Origin: Sphingobium sp. WTD-1
GTDB lineage: Bacteria > Pseudomonadota > Alphaproteobacteria > Sphingomonadales > Sphingomonadaceae
Length of the DNA: 57,709 bases
Assembly: GCF_030128825.1 (NCBI RefSeq)
Contig: NZ_CP119130.1
Span: 1-57,709, forward strand
Direction: 5' to 3'
Each line of letters begins with the position of its first letter. The first letter of the stretch is position 1. A program made the translations under genes and the position numbers. Below are positions 26,265 through 34,576 of this stretch, piece by piece. Under the pieces are notes generated by a model that made no database searches, was not told the DNA's origin, and was given only the letters and a program-made list of their open reading frames with translations.

Positions 26265-29200
26265 ATGGCGATCTACCATTTCTCGGCCAAGGTTGTGAGT
26301 CGCGCCAACGGATCGAGCGCGGTTGCAAGCGCGGCCTATCGTGCAGCGGAACGGCTGCACGATGATCGACTCGGGCGCGACCATGATTTCTCGAATAAGG
26401 CAGGCGTCGTCCATTCGGAAATCATACTGCCCGAAGGCGCACCGGAGCGTTTAAACGACCGCGCTTGCCTGTGGAATGAAGTCGAGGCCGGCGAGAAGCG
26501 CAAGGACGCGCAGTTGGCGCGCGAAGTCGAGTTCGCGATCCCGCGCGAGATGAACACGGCTCAGGGCGTGAGCCTCGCCCGCGATTTCGTCGAAAAGCAG
26601 TTTGTCGATCGGGGCATGGTCGCGGACCTCAATGTGCATTGGGACAGGGGCAAGGACGGCGAGCCCAAGCCGCACGCGCATGTCATGCTGTCGATGCGCG
26701 AGGTTGGCCCCGAGGGCTTCGGGCAGAAGGTGCGCGAGTGGAACAGCAATGCGCTCCTGAAGGAGTGGCGCGAGGCGTGGGCCGATCATGTCAACGAGCG
26801 GTTGGCCCAGCTGGATATTGATGCCCGCATAGATCATCGCACGTTGGAGGCGCAGGGCATTGACCTTGAGCCGCAACACAAGATCGGACCGGCTGCGTCG
26901 CGGATGCCCGAACAAGGGCTTGAGGCCGAGCGGGCCGAGGACCATGCCCGGATCGCGCGCGAGAATGGCGAGAAGATCATTGCGCGGCCCGAGATCGCGC
27001 TGGACGCGATCACCCGGCAGCAGGCGACGTTCACGCGGCGCGACCTGGCGCAGTTCGCGTTCCGGCACAGCGACGGCAAGGATCAGTTCGACCAGGTGAT
27101 GAGCGCGGTGCGGACCTCGCCCGAGCTGGTGGGGCTGGGCAAGGACGGGCGCGGCGAGGACCGCTTTACCTCCCGCGATATGATCGACACCGAGCAGCGG
27201 TTGGAACACGCCGCCGATCGTCTTGCCGACAAGGCGAGGCATGGTCTCCCGGCAGCGTCGCTGCAAAGGGGGCTGGACGCCGCCGGGAGTGAGGGCCTGG
27301 TGCTCGGGGGAGAGCAGCAAGCTGCGCTGGCGCATATAACCGGCGAGAAGGATATTGCCATCGTGGTCGGCTACGCCGGCACCGGCAAATCCGCCATGCT
27401 GGGGGTCGCGCGCGACGAATGGGAGCGCGCTGGCTACCAGGTGCGCGGCGCGGCGCTGTCGGGGATCGCGGCGGAGAGCCTGGAAGGCGGATCGGGCATC
27501 GCCTCGCGCACGATCGCCAGTCTCGAATATCAGTGGGACCAGGGCCGGGAGCTGCTAGGTCCGCGCGACGTGCTGGTGATCGACGAGGCCGGCATGATCG
27601 GCACGCGCCAGATGGAGCGGGTGCTGTCGGCGGCCGAGCGGGCGGGCGCGAAGGTGGTGCTGGTCGGCGATCCTGAGCAGTTGCAGGCGATCGAGGCGGG
27701 CGCGGCGTTTCGCGCGCTGGCCGAGCGGCATGGGGCGGCCGAGATCAGCGAGGTTCGCCGGCAGCATGAGGACTGGCAGAAAGACGCCACGCGGGCGCTG
27801 GCGACGGGCAGGACCGGCAAGGCCGTCCATGCCTATGAGGCGCATGGCATGGTGCAGGCGGCGGACACGCGCGAGCAGGCCCGGGCCGAGCTGGTCGACC
27901 GATGGGACGCGCAGCGCAGCGCCGATCCGGACAAGACCCGGATCATCCTCACCCATACCAATGCGGAGGTGCGTGACCTGAACCTGGCCGCGCGCGATCG
28001 GCTGCGCGCGTCGGGCGAATTGGGCGACGACGTGCGCGTGTCGGCCGAGCGCGGCGCGCGGGAGTTCGCCAGCGGCGACCGCATCATGTTCCTCAAGAAC
28101 GAGCGCGGGCTTGGCGTGAAGAACGGTTTGCTGGGCAAGGTCGAGCGGGTGTCGCCCGACAGCATGGCGGTGCGGCTCGACGATGGCCGATCGGTGGCGT
28201 TCGACCTCAAGGACTATGCCCATGTCGATCATGGCTATGCTGCCACCATCCACAAATCGCAGGGGGTGACTGTCGATCAGGCGCATGTGCTGGCGACGCC
28301 GGGGATGGACCGCCATTCGGCCTATGTGGCGCTGTCGCGGCATCGCGAGGGCGTGCAGCTCCATTATGGCCGCGACGACTTCGCCGACACCGGCAAGCTT
28401 GTCCGCACGCTGGGCCGCGAGCGGGCGAAGGATATGGCGTCCGACTATCCGATGTTCCGCGACCGCGACGCCGAGGCGCAATCGTTCGCCGATCGGCGCG
28501 GGCTGTCGGGTGAGATCCGCGTTGCGGATGCGCCCGAGCGGAAGGGCGTGGAGATCCTCGCGCCGAGCGCGGGAACTTCACGCCAGATGGGCGACGACCG
28601 CGGCGCTGGCGAGGCGAAGGCCGCGGGCGAGGGGCGGCCGCGGCGGGGTATGTTCGACAATTTCCGGCCCGCACCCGAGCGGCCAGCGCCGGCGACCAAT
28701 CGCGGCCAGGGCGAGAGGCCCAAGCGCGGCATGTTCGACGGGTTGAAGCTGTCGGCCGAGCCGGCGAAGGGCGCGGAGCGCACGCCGGCGTTGCCGGATC
28801 GCGGCCAGGATCGGACATTCGCGCGCGCGGTCGAGCGGACCTCGCGTTCGGCCGAGGCGATGTTGCAGGCCCGCGCATCGGGCGGGCCGGTGTTGGAACA
28901 TCAGAAAGTCGCGCTCGAGCGCGCGACCGAGGCGCTTGACCAGATCAGGCCAGGAGCTTCGCGCGACCTCGCATCGGCGATGCAGCGCGATCCGGCCTTG
29001 CTGCGCGACGCGGCGGCGGGACGCAGCGGCCCGATGATCGAAGCGATGGCGCAGGAAGCTCGCGTGCGCACCGATCCGAACTTGCGCGCCGATCGGTTTG
29101 TGGAACGCTGGCAACAGCTCTCCCAGGACCGAGACCGCCTCTATCGCGCCGGCGACATGACGGGCCGCGAGAAGGCGGGCAAGGAAATGGCGGGCATGGC

Positions 29201-29369
29201 GAAAAGCCTTGAGCGCGATCCACAGGTGGAATCGATCCTGCGTAATCGCACCCGCGAGCTGGGGCTTGAGATCGGCATGGAGCGCAGCCCGCAGATGGGC
29301 GGCGGCGAGCTGGGCCGCCAGTTGACGCATGAGCTGGGAATCGGCCGCGACCGTGGACTTAGCCGGTAG
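26265..29369 (+). CDS. traA: TraA relaxase-helicase (MOBQ, Ti type)
   Basis: 1034 residues from ATG 26265 (MAIYHFSAKVVSR, the normal family start, with AGGG upstream). The N-terminal MobA/MobL relaxase has Tyr candidates near residues 4 and 24 (SAAYRAAERLHD) and the metal His motif PKPHAHVMLSMREVG near 135. A RecD-like helicase follows, with Walker A VVGYAGTGKSAML near 368, VLVIDEAGMIG near 438 and GYAATIHKSQGVTVDQAHV near 660. The C-terminal 300 residues are a charged linker with two copies of GMFD(N/G) plus helices. It nicks oriT, stays bound to the 5' end and unwinds the strand for transfer. Confidence 0.93.
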   Translation: MAIYHFSAKVVSRANGSSAVASAAYRAAERLHDDRLGRDHDFSNKAGVVHSEIILPEGAPERLNDRACLWNEVEAGEKRKDAQLAREVEFAIPREMNTAQGVSLARDFVEKQFVDRGMVADLNVHWDRGKDGEPKPHAHVMLSMREVGPEGFGQKVREWNSNALLKEWREAWADHVNERLAQLDIDARIDHRTLEAQGIDLEPQHKIGPAASRMPEQGLEAERAEDHARIARENGEKIIARPEIALDAITRQQATFTRRDLAQFAFRHSDGKDQFDQVMSAVRTSPELVGLGKDGRGEDRFTSRDMIDTEQRLEHAADRLADKARHGLPAASLQRGLDAAGSEGLVLGGEQQAALAHITGEKDIAIVVGYAGTGKSAMLGVARDEWERAGYQVRGAALSGIAAESLEGGSGIASRTIASLEYQWDQGRELLGPRDVLVIDEAGMIGTRQMERVLSAAERAGAKVVLVGDPEQLQAIEAGAAFRALAERHGAAEISEVRRQHEDWQKDATRALATGRTGKAVHAYEAHGMVQAADTREQARAELVDRWDAQRSADPDKTRIILTHTNAEVRDLNLAARDRLRASGELGDDVRVSAERGAREFASGDRIMFLKNERGLGVKNGLLGKVERVSPDSMAVRLDDGRSVAFDLKDYAHVDHGYAATIHKSQGVTVDQAHVLATPGMDRHSAYVALSRHREGVQLHYGRDDFADTGKLVRTLGRERAKDMASDYPMFRDRDAEAQSFADRRGLSGEIRVADAPERKGVEILAPSAGTSRQMGDDRGAGEAKAAGEGRPRRGMFDNFRPAPERPAPATNRGQGERPKRGMFDGLKLSAEPAKGAERTPALPDRGQDRTFARAVERTSRSAEAMLQARASGGPVLEHQKVALERATEALDQIRPGASRDLASAMQRDPALLRDAAAGRSGPMIEAMAQEARVRTDPNLRADRFVERWQQLSQDRDRLYRAGDMTGREKAGKEMAGMAKSLERDPQVESILRNRTRELGLEIGMERSPQMGGGELGRQLTHELGIGRDRGLSR
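26448..26457. repeat. CGTTTAAACG palindrome, copy 2
   Basis: Inside the 5' part of traA, about 180 bp after its start. Confidence 0.6.
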
Positions 29370-29383
29370 GGAGAGAAACAAAC

Positions 29384-30094
29384 ATGGACGAGGACGAGTA
29401 TCGCGAACCCCATGCCGGCGACGATCCAGTGGCCGCGTTCGAGCGGTTGCGCGGCGAGGTGTCGTTGCTGCGTCATGCGGTCGAAGGGCTGACCGCCGCG
29501 CGCGAGTCCATCGACATTCCCGATTATCAGCCGACGCTTGAGCGTACCGAAAAGGTGCTGGGGGTTCTGGCCCAGCAGATCGCCGCGATGCGGAAAAGCC
29601 CTGCCCTGTCGATGGACCCGGCGCATATGGCGGGCGAGATCGCGACGGCGGCGATCGGCGCGCGCCGCGAGGACCAGCGTCTTATCACCGAGGCGCGCAC
29701 GGCGCTGGACCAGGCCGCGCGTGAGATCGGGAGCCGGCTTGCTTCCGCGCGGCGCGGCGACGAGCAGAATCGCTGGCTATATCTGTTCGGCGGTGGCGGC
29801 CTGGTGCTGGGGCTGTTGTTCTATGCCGCGTTGGCGGGGCCGATCGCGCGTCTGACGCCCGATAGCTGGCTATGGCCTGAAGGCGTGGCGACGCGCGTTT
29901 TGGACGCGCCGACGCAATGGGAGGGGGGGCAGCGGTTGATGCGGGCCGCTGCGCCGGAGCGCTGGGAGGCGATCGTCGCGACCGACAAGCTGTTGCGCGA
30001 CAATCGCGAGACGATCGAGACGTGCCGCAAGTCGGCGACGAAGGCAAAGAAGCCGGTGCGCTGCACGATCGAGGTCAAGCCGGCGACAGAATAA
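29384..30094 (+). CDS. Membrane-anchored transfer-region protein (DUF6118-like)
   Basis: 236 residues, 14 bp after traA. The N-terminal 135 residues are helical and likely coiled coil (FERLRGEVSLLRHAVEGL, TLERTEKVLGVLAQQIAAM). One membrane helix lies near residues 136-153 (LYLFGGGGLVLGLLFYAAL). The C-terminus has two cysteines in ETCRKSATKAKKPVRCTIE. I associate this architecture with a family (DUF6118) that commonly follows TraA-type relaxases. Its role is unknown. A degraded copy of its C-terminal third lies at 32060-32339. Confidence 0.75.
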   Translation: MDEDEYREPHAGDDPVAAFERLRGEVSLLRHAVEGLTAARESIDIPDYQPTLERTEKVLGVLAQQIAAMRKSPALSMDPAHMAGEIATAAIGARREDQRLITEARTALDQAAREIGSRLASARRGDEQNRWLYLFGGGGLVLGLLFYAALAGPIARLTPDSWLWPEGVATRVLDAPTQWEGGQRLMRAAAPERWEAIVATDKLLRDNRETIETCRKSATKAKKPVRCTIEVKPATE

Positions 30095-30563
30095 GGGTGG
30101 ATTCCGAGCATGATCGGGGTTGCGCGGGGCGGTAATGTCACGGTACAGGGCCGACCCCGCAGCGCAGGCACTTCGATGCCGCTCATAGGTGCACTCCCGG
30201 CAGCCGGGCCGACGAGGGAAAAAGCGCCGTCAGGCGCCAGCGTAGGGGCATCAGCGTGGCAAAGGTGAGCCCCCATACCCAAGCTGCCAGCGCGAGCGGC
30301 AAGGGTGTCGTGCGCGATTGTCCTTTGATTTAGCGAGAGAAGGCGCGCTGCACAATTAAAATGCCCCGTATGTAGTGAGTCCCATCTCGTCAACTGCCAA
30401 TGATTAGACCTCTGGTCGCGCATCGTCTGGCAGGCTTGGACGAATCCTATAAGGATCGGCGCACGGCTTTACGATGAAGCAATCATTCCTAAGCGTCGTT
30501 AACCATCCTCTAACGCATGCGATGCGATTATACAGCTATGCTAGAGGTCGCACCGGGGTGAAC
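30095..30563. other. Scarred segment with minus-strand gene fragments
   Basis: 469 bp. On the minus strand a frame ending at 30183 reads LPLALAAWVWGLTFATLMPL and overlaps by ATGA a second frame starting MSGIEVPALRGRPCTVTLPP. Both look like pieces of coupled genes, the first a membrane protein, cut off on both sides. I cannot name either. The part from 30330 to 30563 is AT-richer and should hold the promoter of the next gene. Confidence 0.4.
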
Positions 30564-31010
30564 ATGAGCAGCATCTTCAACGACGTCATGGCCGTGCGAA
30601 GCGCCATCCTCGACAGGAATGCGGCGCTTCGAAATGTAGCAAGCAGCGCGGGTTCTGTTGGTAGCCCCGGGGGTGCGGGAGCAAAATTCGAAGCAGCGAT
30701 GGATACCGTGCTTGGAAAGGCGGACGGTGCAGACTCGGTCGTAGGTCCAGGTTCGACCCAAGGGATCTCGGCTGCCGGGCGCGCGGAACCAGGTGGCTTT
30801 ACCTCTACACTGCAAACACAGCTTCAAAAGATCAATGAAATCAACGCTCGCGCCGGAAAGTTGACGGTTGCCTATGAACGCGGCGAAGAGGTCGATATTG
30901 CAAAGGTAATGCTCGCGCGGCAGGAGTCGTCGATCGCGTTCGAGGCGACGTTGCAAGTTCGCAATAAGTTGCTTTCCGCGTATAAGGACATCATGAGCAT
31001 GCCAGTCTAG
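30564..31010 (+). CDS. fliE: FliE-like flagellar hook-basal body protein (orphan)
   Basis: 148 residues from ATG 30564 (MSSIFNDVMAVRSAILDRN; GGGGTG upstream). The C-terminal half is a clear FliE: LQKINEINARAGKLTVAYERG, then VDIAKVMLARQESSIAFEA and LQVRNKLLSAYKDIMSMPV. FliE links the MS ring to the flagellar rod. It is longer than usual (about 105) because of a Gly/Ser-rich insert after the N-terminus. No other flagellar gene is on the plasmid. An in-frame start at 30474 exists but adds an unlikely leader. Confidence 0.88.
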   Translation: MSSIFNDVMAVRSAILDRNAALRNVASSAGSVGSPGGAGAKFEAAMDTVLGKADGADSVVGPGSTQGISAAGRAEPGGFTSTLQTQLQKINEINARAGKLTVAYERGEEVDIAKVMLARQESSIAFEATLQVRNKLLSAYKDIMSMPV

Positions 31011-31110
31011 CGAAAACCTTGTCGATCATATCATTGTAAGGAAGTCAGATACGAGCATCCCACCGTATCAGCTATGATGGGTTCAGATCGGCATCGAAGG
31101 GTATTCTGTT

Positions 31111-31311
31111 ATGAGAAGATCGAGGGCGATTATCACAGCCATGTTTCTGTTACCTCTGGCCGTAACGGCTTGTGGCAGCAGCGAGGAAACGTCGGACATC
31201 TCCGAGGATCAGATGAACCATTATGCTGGCATACCGGAGCACGATCACCCGACGAATTCTACAAATGCGACACCGCAGTCGGCTACGCCGAATCCAGCGA
31301 AGAAGCAGTAG
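31111..31311 (+). CDS. Small lipoprotein
   Basis: 66 residues. The signal sequence has a lipobox (FLLPLAVTACG), with Cys at about 21, and is followed by an acidic, His- and Asn/Thr/Pro-rich tail (NHYAGIPEHDHPTNSTNATP). The tail looks unstructured and could bind metal weakly through HYAGIPEHDH. Unrecognised family. It follows fliE by 100 bp. Confidence 0.65.
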   Translation: MRRSRAIITAMFLLPLAVTACGSSEETSDISEDQMNHYAGIPEHDHPTNSTNATPQSATPNPAKKQ

Positions 31312-31366
31312 CGGCCATATTGCCGACCCCTGAAGCTGGATCCGGGCGCAATGTGATCTTGACCGA

Positions 31367-31837
31367 TCAGGAGCCTTTCGGCTTGCGAGCGCTACTGTGC
31401 ATGCTGATGATCTTCCAGCTGCTCCCCGAGCGCGTTAAGACGCTGGTTGCGACGCCAATACGTTCGGCAACAGCCCCGTTCTTCGGCTCGATCCGATAGC
31501 GGTAGGTCTCGGTGGCAAGTGCGACCGGACCCTCAAAGCGAACCTTCACCTTGTAGTCGGAAAATGTAAACGACTTGAAGGCTGCCAGCTCTGGCCCAAG
31601 ATGATGGGCGAGGTATGTCGCGTAGGTTCCCTCCGAGCCACCCGTTTCGAATATCTGGGAGTCGGCCGCGAAGAGTCGCTCTGTTCCTTTCGCATCGAGC
31701 TTTTCAATCGCCGCCTTGTACTGCGACAGTACTGCCTCCACGGCCTTCGTATCCGCGAAGCGCGATGCAGGCTGGGCGGCGACCGCGATCGGCATCGCCA
31801 GTGCTGTGGCCATTGCCACCCTAAACGCCAAAATCAT
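31367..31837 (-). CDS. Exported NTF2/SnoaL-like protein
   Basis: 156 residues from ATG 31837 (GAAGGGGG upstream). The signal peptide AFRVAMATALAMPIAVAAQ is followed by a DUF4440/SnoaL-like cone fold (VLSQYKAAIEKLDAKGTERL, FSDYKVKVRFEGPVALATE, VLTRSGSSWKIISMHSSARK). Proteins of this shape bind small ligands or act as enzymes, and no catalytic residue can be assigned. Its ribosome-binding site overlaps the tail of a DUF2231 remnant, so it was placed behind that gene by a rearrangement or once followed it. Confidence 0.75.
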   Translation of the reverse strand: MILAFRVAMATALAMPIAVAAQPASRFADTKAVEAVLSQYKAAIEKLDAKGTERLFAADSQIFETGGSEGTYATYLAHHLGPELAAFKSFTFSDYKVKVRFEGPVALATETYRYRIEPKNGAVAERIGVATSVLTRSGSSWKIISMHSSARKPKGS

Positions 31838-31847
31838 GTTTCCCCCT

Positions 31848-31950
31848 TCAAAATGCCAGATGGTTGAGGCCGCCATGCATGAAGGCGCGCCCCAGGAACC
31901 CTTGTACCGATATCGCCAGCGTCATCAAACCGAGCAAACCCCCAATACAC
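31848..31950 (-). pseudogene. Tail remnant of a DUF2231-type membrane protein
   Basis: Reads GLLGLMTLAISVQGFLGRAF and MHGGLNHLAF up to the stop at 31848-31850. This is nearly the same as the end of the intact gene at 40608-41327 (VLGLMTLAISIQGFLGGTF, MHGGIYHLAF). The sequence upstream is out of frame or lost. It shows that a second copper-island-like copy once lay here. Confidence 0.75.
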
Positions 31951-32059
31951 CGCGCACGATCGGTCGGGCGCGGTGCGGTGCACTGTGGCCAGTTAGGCGA
32001 GGCCTATTCCAAATGTCGCGATCGAGGTGCCGAGCCAGCGGCGGCGGGAAGCTTTTGGT

Positions 32060-32339
32060 GCTGCTACTCTAGGTCCGCTGGCGGGGCCGATCGCGCACCT
32101 TGCACCGGCGAGCTGGCAAATGGCCCGAGCGCATGGCGGCGCGCGTGCTGGATGAACCCACCCTTTGGGATGCCGGCCAGCATCTGATGGTCAGCGCATC
32201 GCAGCCGAGCTGGGAGGTGATAGTCACGGCCGACAGGGTCTTGCGCGACAATCGCGAGACGATCAAGGGATGCCGCAAAGCCGCTGTGAAGGCGAAGCAG
32301 GCGGTGCGCTGCACGATCCAGAAAAAGGCGGCGGAATAG
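32060..32339 (+). pseudogene. Degraded C-terminal copy of the transfer-region membrane protein
   Basis: Matches the end of the 29384-30094 gene at both DNA and protein level: LAGPIA remnant, then MAARVLDEPTLWDAGQHLM, DRVLRDNRETIKGCRKAAVK and QAVRCTIQKK against RVLDAPTQW, KLLRDNRETIETCRKSATK and PVRCTIE. A frameshift separates the membrane-helix part from the rest, and there is no start. Confidence 0.75.
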
Positions 32340-32402
32340 CTACGGACGCCTCCCGGCTCAGCCGCAAGAGGTGATGGTCTCCGTCATGGACTCGCATCGG
32401 TG

Positions 32403-34340
32403 CTAGTGAGCCGATGCCCTGCCCCGATCGCCGCGACGGTTCCAGGCGAACCCGATCGCGATAGCCACCGCCATCAGGAGCTGCGCCAGCACGGATTGCC
32501 ATGTAGGGAACAGGCCAAGTATTGAGAGCCTGGGCACATCGCGAAGCGGCGCTATGGCAATGATGCCCGCCTCTTGGAGAGCGGAAACCCCCTTGCCCGC
32601 GAGCACGACCGTCAGGATCGCCATCAGCCAGGAGCTGTAGCGGAAGAACTGCGTGATCGGCAGCGTGCGGCTGTAGCGAAGCATGGCCCAGGCGATCACC
32701 GCAAGCAGGAGAACGGCCGAGCCCGCCCCGGCCAGCAGCACGGGACCGTTTCCTTGCGACCAGAGCGCCGCGTAGAACAGGATTGTCTCAAAGACCTCCC
32801 GATAGACCACCACGAACGCCAGCCCGAACAGGAACCAGCCCGATCCTCCGGTGAGCGCCCGTGACATTTTTTCCCGGATATAGCGTTGCCACTGATCGGC
32901 TTGCGCCTTGCCGTGCATCCATATTCCAACCGAGAGCAGCACGACCGCAGCGAACAGCGACCCAAACCCTTCGGTCAGCTCCCGGCTCGCGCCGCTGATC
33001 CCGATTGCATAGGTGGCCACCACCCAGGTGATCCCCCCGGCAACGAGCGCGCTGATCCAACCGCCATGCACGTATCGCAGCGCCTCTCCTCGCTCCGCCT
33101 TGCGAAGGAACGCGATCATGGCGACGACGATGAGCAAGGCTTCGAGCCCCTCGCGCAGCAAGATCGTGAATGCGCCCAGGAACGTGGACGCTTCCGTGGC
33201 GGCATCAGGCGCCAGCGCCGCTTCCGCATCGTCGAACAGCCCGTCGAGCACTGACACCTTTTCCGCGAGCTCGTTGGGCGAGGCACCGCGGTCGATCGCG
33301 GCGCGAAACTCGCCCATCGCGCCTTCGATCCGGCCCATCAGCGCCGCGTCGCGCGCGGTGAGCGTTGGTTCGACCGGCTCGAACCCGTCGAGATAAGCCG
33401 ACAAGGCCAGCTCCCTCGCCCCGCGCGCATCGCCACGCCGCGCTGCCGCTAGGCTTTGGGCGAGCTTGGCGCGCGCAACCGCAAGCGAGCCAGGCGCGTG
33501 TTGCATCACCTGATCGGGATGGCGGCGGAGATAGGCCATGACCGCATCGGCCTTCGCTTCGCCAATCGAGGTGGCGAGCGCGGCCGGGGTGAGCGCGACG
33601 AGGGTTTTCAGGTCCGGTATGCGCTGGCGAAGCGCCGGGTTTGACTTCCACAGCCGCTCGCCTTCGCGCGCCTGTTCGTCGGTGAAGGCGAAGCTCCCGG
33701 CGCGGAAGGCGAGCGCCCAGCGCTGATCGTTCGCCACATCGGCGAAGCTCTGCATCCCTGTCCCGTCGATCCCTTGCGTCACCACCTGATAGAGCGCGAA
33801 CACGCTTCGCTGGCGGGCGCGCTCGGCATCAGTGAACGCGATCGGCGGCGGATCGAGCTTGGCGGCGTCGGGGCCATGCCCGTCGCCCGTCATGCCGTGG
33901 CAGGACGCGCAGGATTGTCGAAACAGCGCATCGGCCGAGGCGAGGTCCGGAGCCTTGTCGGGCGCGAGCGGCACTGGATAGGCGCGCAGCAGATCAGCCG
34001 CCAGCCCGTGCGCGGTGGTCGCCACCTGTTCAGCCGATGCCTTGCGCGCGATCATCCCTTGCAGGTTGTCGGCTCCTTGAACCAGCGCCGGCCGTTCCGG
34101 CTTCGCCGGCAGATCGCGCAGCCGCGTCGTAACGGACGCGGAGAACTCGTTCATCTCGGCATACTCGGCCGCGCTCTTGACCCGGCCCTCGGCAACCGCA
34201 CCGCCATAATCGACGGCGATATAGTCGAGCAGCCGCCATGCGGTTTGCACGTCGCCGGGTTCGGCCATTGTCGCGGCCGGGATGAACAGCGCGGTGAGCG
34301 TGATGGCAAGCCGCAGGAGGACAAGTTTGAGACGCGTCAC
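32403..34340 (-). CDS. FTR1-family iron permease fused to a cytochrome c domain
   Basis: 645 residues. A signal peptide is followed by a periplasmic part with a haem-c motif CASCHGMTG near residue 145 and a later Met/helix region. The C-terminal half is the permease with seven predicted helices. Both REXXE iron-binding motifs are present: LLREGLEALLIV near 395 and VVYREVFETILF near 513. In FTR1-type systems ferrous iron is oxidised as it is taken up, and the attached cytochrome probably accepts or supplies the electron. Multicopper oxidases often partner such permeases, and copA lies 10 kb away in the same island. Confidence 0.88.
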   Translation of the reverse strand: MTRLKLVLLRLAITLTALFIPAATMAEPGDVQTAWRLLDYIAVDYGGAVAEGRVKSAAEYAEMNEFSASVTTRLRDLPAKPERPALVQGADNLQGMIARKASAEQVATTAHGLAADLLRAYPVPLAPDKAPDLASADALFRQSCASCHGMTGDGHGPDAAKLDPPPIAFTDAERARQRSVFALYQVVTQGIDGTGMQSFADVANDQRWALAFRAGSFAFTDEQAREGERLWKSNPALRQRIPDLKTLVALTPAALATSIGEAKADAVMAYLRRHPDQVMQHAPGSLAVARAKLAQSLAAARRGDARGARELALSAYLDGFEPVEPTLTARDAALMGRIEGAMGEFRAAIDRGASPNELAEKVSVLDGLFDDAEAALAPDAATEASTFLGAFTILLREGLEALLIVVAMIAFLRKAERGEALRYVHGGWISALVAGGITWVVATYAIGISGASRELTEGFGSLFAAVVLLSVGIWMHGKAQADQWQRYIREKMSRALTGGSGWFLFGLAFVVVYREVFETILFYAALWSQGNGPVLLAGAGSAVLLLAVIAWAMLRYSRTLPITQFFRYSSWLMAILTVVLAGKGVSALQEAGIIAIAPLRDVPRLSILGLFPTWQSVLAQLLMAVAIAIGFAWNRRGDRGRASAH

Positions 34341-34576
34341 TTCATATTATCTTTGTCTCGATGCGATGCAGCTTAGCCGCAGGCCACCAACGATCCTGCG
34401 AAGGAATCGCATTAGCATGCTGGACCGTACCGGAACAGTGTCGATGCTCGCTTAAAGCTGTAGCCGCGGTCCACCGCCCCCGTCATCACCCCCGCCGCCT
34501 GAATGACCGCCCGGATAGAACTCGGTACCTGGACTGCGCCATGCTGTGCCCCTCCTCTCTGGAGGCGAGTAAGGCC

